NCBI GenBank assembly: GCA_003194525.1
Contig: NBIV01000023.1
Coordinates: 248,001 to 312,000, forward strand
Length of the DNA: 64,000 bases
Reading direction: 5' to 3'
Source: Gracilariopsis chorda
Lineage: Eukaryota; Rhodophyta; Florideophyceae; Gracilariales; Gracilariaceae
Shown here: one piece after another, positions 62,534 to 64,000 of the stretch
Position numbering within the stretch: position 1 is the first letter of the stretch
Layout: each line of letters opens with the position of its first letter
The notes under the pieces: model-generated
Databases searched by the model: none
What the model saw: only the letters and a program-made list of their open reading frames with translations
Told to the model about the DNA's origin: nothing
Made by a program: the position numbers and the translations under genes

Positions 62534-63289
62534 TCAAAAAGCAGGAAGTCCTATAAAGATGTCGCCAATATCTATTTCTTTCTTTGGAAAGGCAGCTATT
62601 GTGATGCGGCCTTTAAAGAAAACCTCGTCGTACATGAAACGGTTTCCTTGCGGATTCCGGAGGATGCGCACAGTGCGTTCATTGACATCTATGATCCAGT
62701 ACTCTGAAATCCCGTTGGTGGCGTAGGTAGCCAGTTTGGTCGTGCTGTCGTATTCTAGAGAGGAGTTCGACACCTCCATCACCACAAAGATGTCTCTTGG
62801 ATTAGGATGGCCATAAACACCTCGCTTAGAAAGAGTCATGTCTGGCTCTGGTTCCGATTTATCGTCTGGCAGAGAAATAGGAGTCGCTGGTCTAATTCTT
62901 GCCACGTCGAGAAAGTTACTTGCCAGTAGATGCGTGAGGTTCGTTACGACCTCAGAGTGGCGGGGTGATTGAGGATGCATCTGAATGAAAAAGCCGTCGA
63001 TTAGCTCGCCACGAGCATGGTCCAAAAATCCGGTCTCAATCAACTCATGGTATTCCTTAACCGTCAAGCCCCTCGGAATATGGCTTGCAGCAGCAGAGTG
63101 AAAACACATCATGCGAGGCATGACGGTGAATTGGCGAGTTGGGTGCTTCGAAACTAACAAGGTCGAACCGCCGCGAGATATACGAGACCGCAACAGAAGC
63201 TGTCTCGAGATGAAGCATGAACTTGATGAAAGCTGTTCCATTGCGGGTGAGAGGTTGCACCGAGCAAGACAAGATTTAGCTGGGAACAT
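62534..63289 (-). CDS. Uma2-family (DUF820) PD-(D/E)XK nuclease, cyanobacterial type
   Basis: This is an intronless 251-residue protein. Residues ~73-250 form a complete Uma2 domain: LTVKEYHELIETGFLD, GELIDGFFIQMHPQSPRHS (Glu95), then SEPEPDMTL (Asp150), VVMEVSNSSLEYDSTTKLATYA (Glu172 and Lys185) and the family hallmark GISEYWIIDV. Glu95, Asp150, Glu172 and Lys185 form a full PD-(D/E)XK-like catalytic set, so it should be active. Uma2 genes are very abundant in cyanobacteria and rare in eukaryotes; their biological role is poorly known. The ~70-residue N-terminal extension is Ser/Arg-rich with few acids and begins MFPAKS. A Phe beside the initiator Met is a trait of red-algal plastid transit peptides, so plastid import is suggested. 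Met57 or Met60 would give a form without the leader. It is flanked by transposon debris. Confidence 0.88.
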   Translation of the reverse strand: MFPAKSCLARCNLSPAMEQLSSSSCFISRQLLLRSRISRGGSTLLVSKHPTRQFTVMPRMMCFHSAAASHIPRGLTVKEYHELIETGFLDHARGELIDGFFIQMHPQSPRHSEVVTNLTHLLASNFLDVARIRPATPISLPDDKSEPEPDMTLSKRGVYGHPNPRDIFVVMEVSNSSLEYDSTTKLATYATNGISEYWIIDVNERTVRILRNPQGNRFMYDEVFFKGRITIAAFPKKEIDIGDIFIGLPAF

Positions 63290-64000
63290 ACAATGGAAAA
63301 CAGTGTGCGAACTACCGATGGTAAAGGGTTAGCGATCGCTACCCTTGGTAGCCATTTACCCTTGAGCACGAAACGAGGGGCTTCGGGTAGATTTAATATA
63401 CCTAATACACTAATTAAAAATAATATTTTTGTGTTTTTTCAAAATGCCATAATGTTCGACTTAATCAAAATATTTGTGAAAATACAATAATACGAAGTTA
63501 TGCAAATACTACATTAGTTGATGAACTACTTTATTATTGTTAAGGCTTCGTCCCCTCGAGCAGATCGTGTCTCTTCTGAACCAGACTGTACTCGTGAGGA
63601 GTAAGGGTTACGACTGATGTTGACATCAGTCAACAACGACATCACGCAGAACTAAAACTGTTATCGTGGGCGATGTCGTCCTCGCCAAGCCCTCCTGGTT
63701 GTCGGTTACGTATGGTTCTGAGAAAGGGAGCTTCATTGTCTGCCGGGGATGGCGAAGTATTTCTCCCAACTAACACAAGGGGGTCGGAGATAGCCATTGC
63801 GCTGGCTACCCTGAGAGCCACCGAATCCACCAAGTTTTGTATCCACACACGCGCATAGCGGTGGGGCTACGGGACGTGGGTGTAGTCCTCGGCGCCCTGG
63901 ATGAATATCCCACCATACGGTTTGGCGAAAAACCCCAGCGGAGCACGTTCCTTGTTGCTCCCCCTTCGTCTGTATGCGCGGTCACCCTCAGCATCTGATT
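63290..64000. other. right edge, intergenic
   Basis: TACCGATGGTAAAGGGTTAGCGATCGCTACCCTTGG-like sequence at 63313-63348 is a composite palindrome shortly upstream of the Uma2 gene. AT-rich DNA follows (63400-63540). From about 63.66 kb to the end both strands have short protein-like frames (for example RDVGVVLGALDEYPTIRFG) that may be repeat-derived and continue beyond the window. Confidence 0.35.

Noticed and set aside
61746-63348. GCGATCGC palindromes near the Uma2 gene, resembling the cyanobacterial HIP1 motif
   Set aside because: Only two occurrences, both inside larger local palindromes; not enough to argue for cyanobacterial DNA.

Overview
The window looks like nuclear DNA of a multicellular red alga, probably a florideophyte of the Chondrus type. 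This is inferred from content, not from a match. The genes are eukaryotic: a mitochondrial uL4, a PARL-type rhomboid, a ClC-3/Gef1-like CLC, a CHY/RING E3 ligase and a TMEM184/LAZ1 protein. They are compact and mostly intronless; only two show short introns, of 70 and 80 nt. A Golgi-type carbohydrate sulfotransferase fits an organism that sulfates wall galactans. A cyanobacterial-type Uma2 nuclease with a leader-like N terminus also fits a plastid-bearing lineage. Gene islands alternate with transposon debris.

Layout. 0-6.2 kb: accessory DNA with a C2HC zinc-finger ORF, a decayed minus-strand coiled-coil ORF, a duplicated TATA-bearing repeat around a fold-back element, and a broken gene with a ParB-like core and an acidic nuclear-type tail. 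6.7-13.4 kb: a broken Ty3/gypsy fossil, followed to about 16.2 kb by degenerate sequence. 16.2-17.2 kb: a Tc1-like DD34E transposase pseudogene. 17.7-18.8 kb: an alpha/beta hydrolase. 18.8-26.3 kb: gene-poor DNA with simple repeats. 26.4-36.1 kb: a gene island (MINPP-type phosphatase, VOC/glyoxalase protein, mitochondrial rhomboid, unknown disordered protein, uL4m, CLC). 36.6-37.8 kb: a LINE reverse-transcriptase remnant. 38.5-44.3 kb: TatD nuclease, lipid kinase and patatin-type lipase. 46.8-54.5 kb: possible small gene, sulfotransferase, TMEM184/LAZ1 and RCHY1-like ligase. 54.5-64 kb: gene-poor DNA with a LINE RNase H fragment and the Uma2 gene.

Functional themes. Several genes act on lipids or phosphorylated metabolites: the patatin lipase, the lipid kinase, the MINPP-type phosphatase and the alpha/beta hydrolase. 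Two act in mitochondria (uL4m, rhomboid). Two act in endomembranes (CLC, sulfotransferase). No bacterial-style operon is seen. Genes are paired divergently or convergently, with 3' ends as close as 23 bp.

The least conventional content is the ParB-like broken gene and its repeat surroundings (2.8-6.2 kb) and the Uma2 nuclease (62.5-63.3 kb). Neither fits a standard eukaryotic gene set. Coordinates of starts and introns were worked out by eye. No database search was possible.
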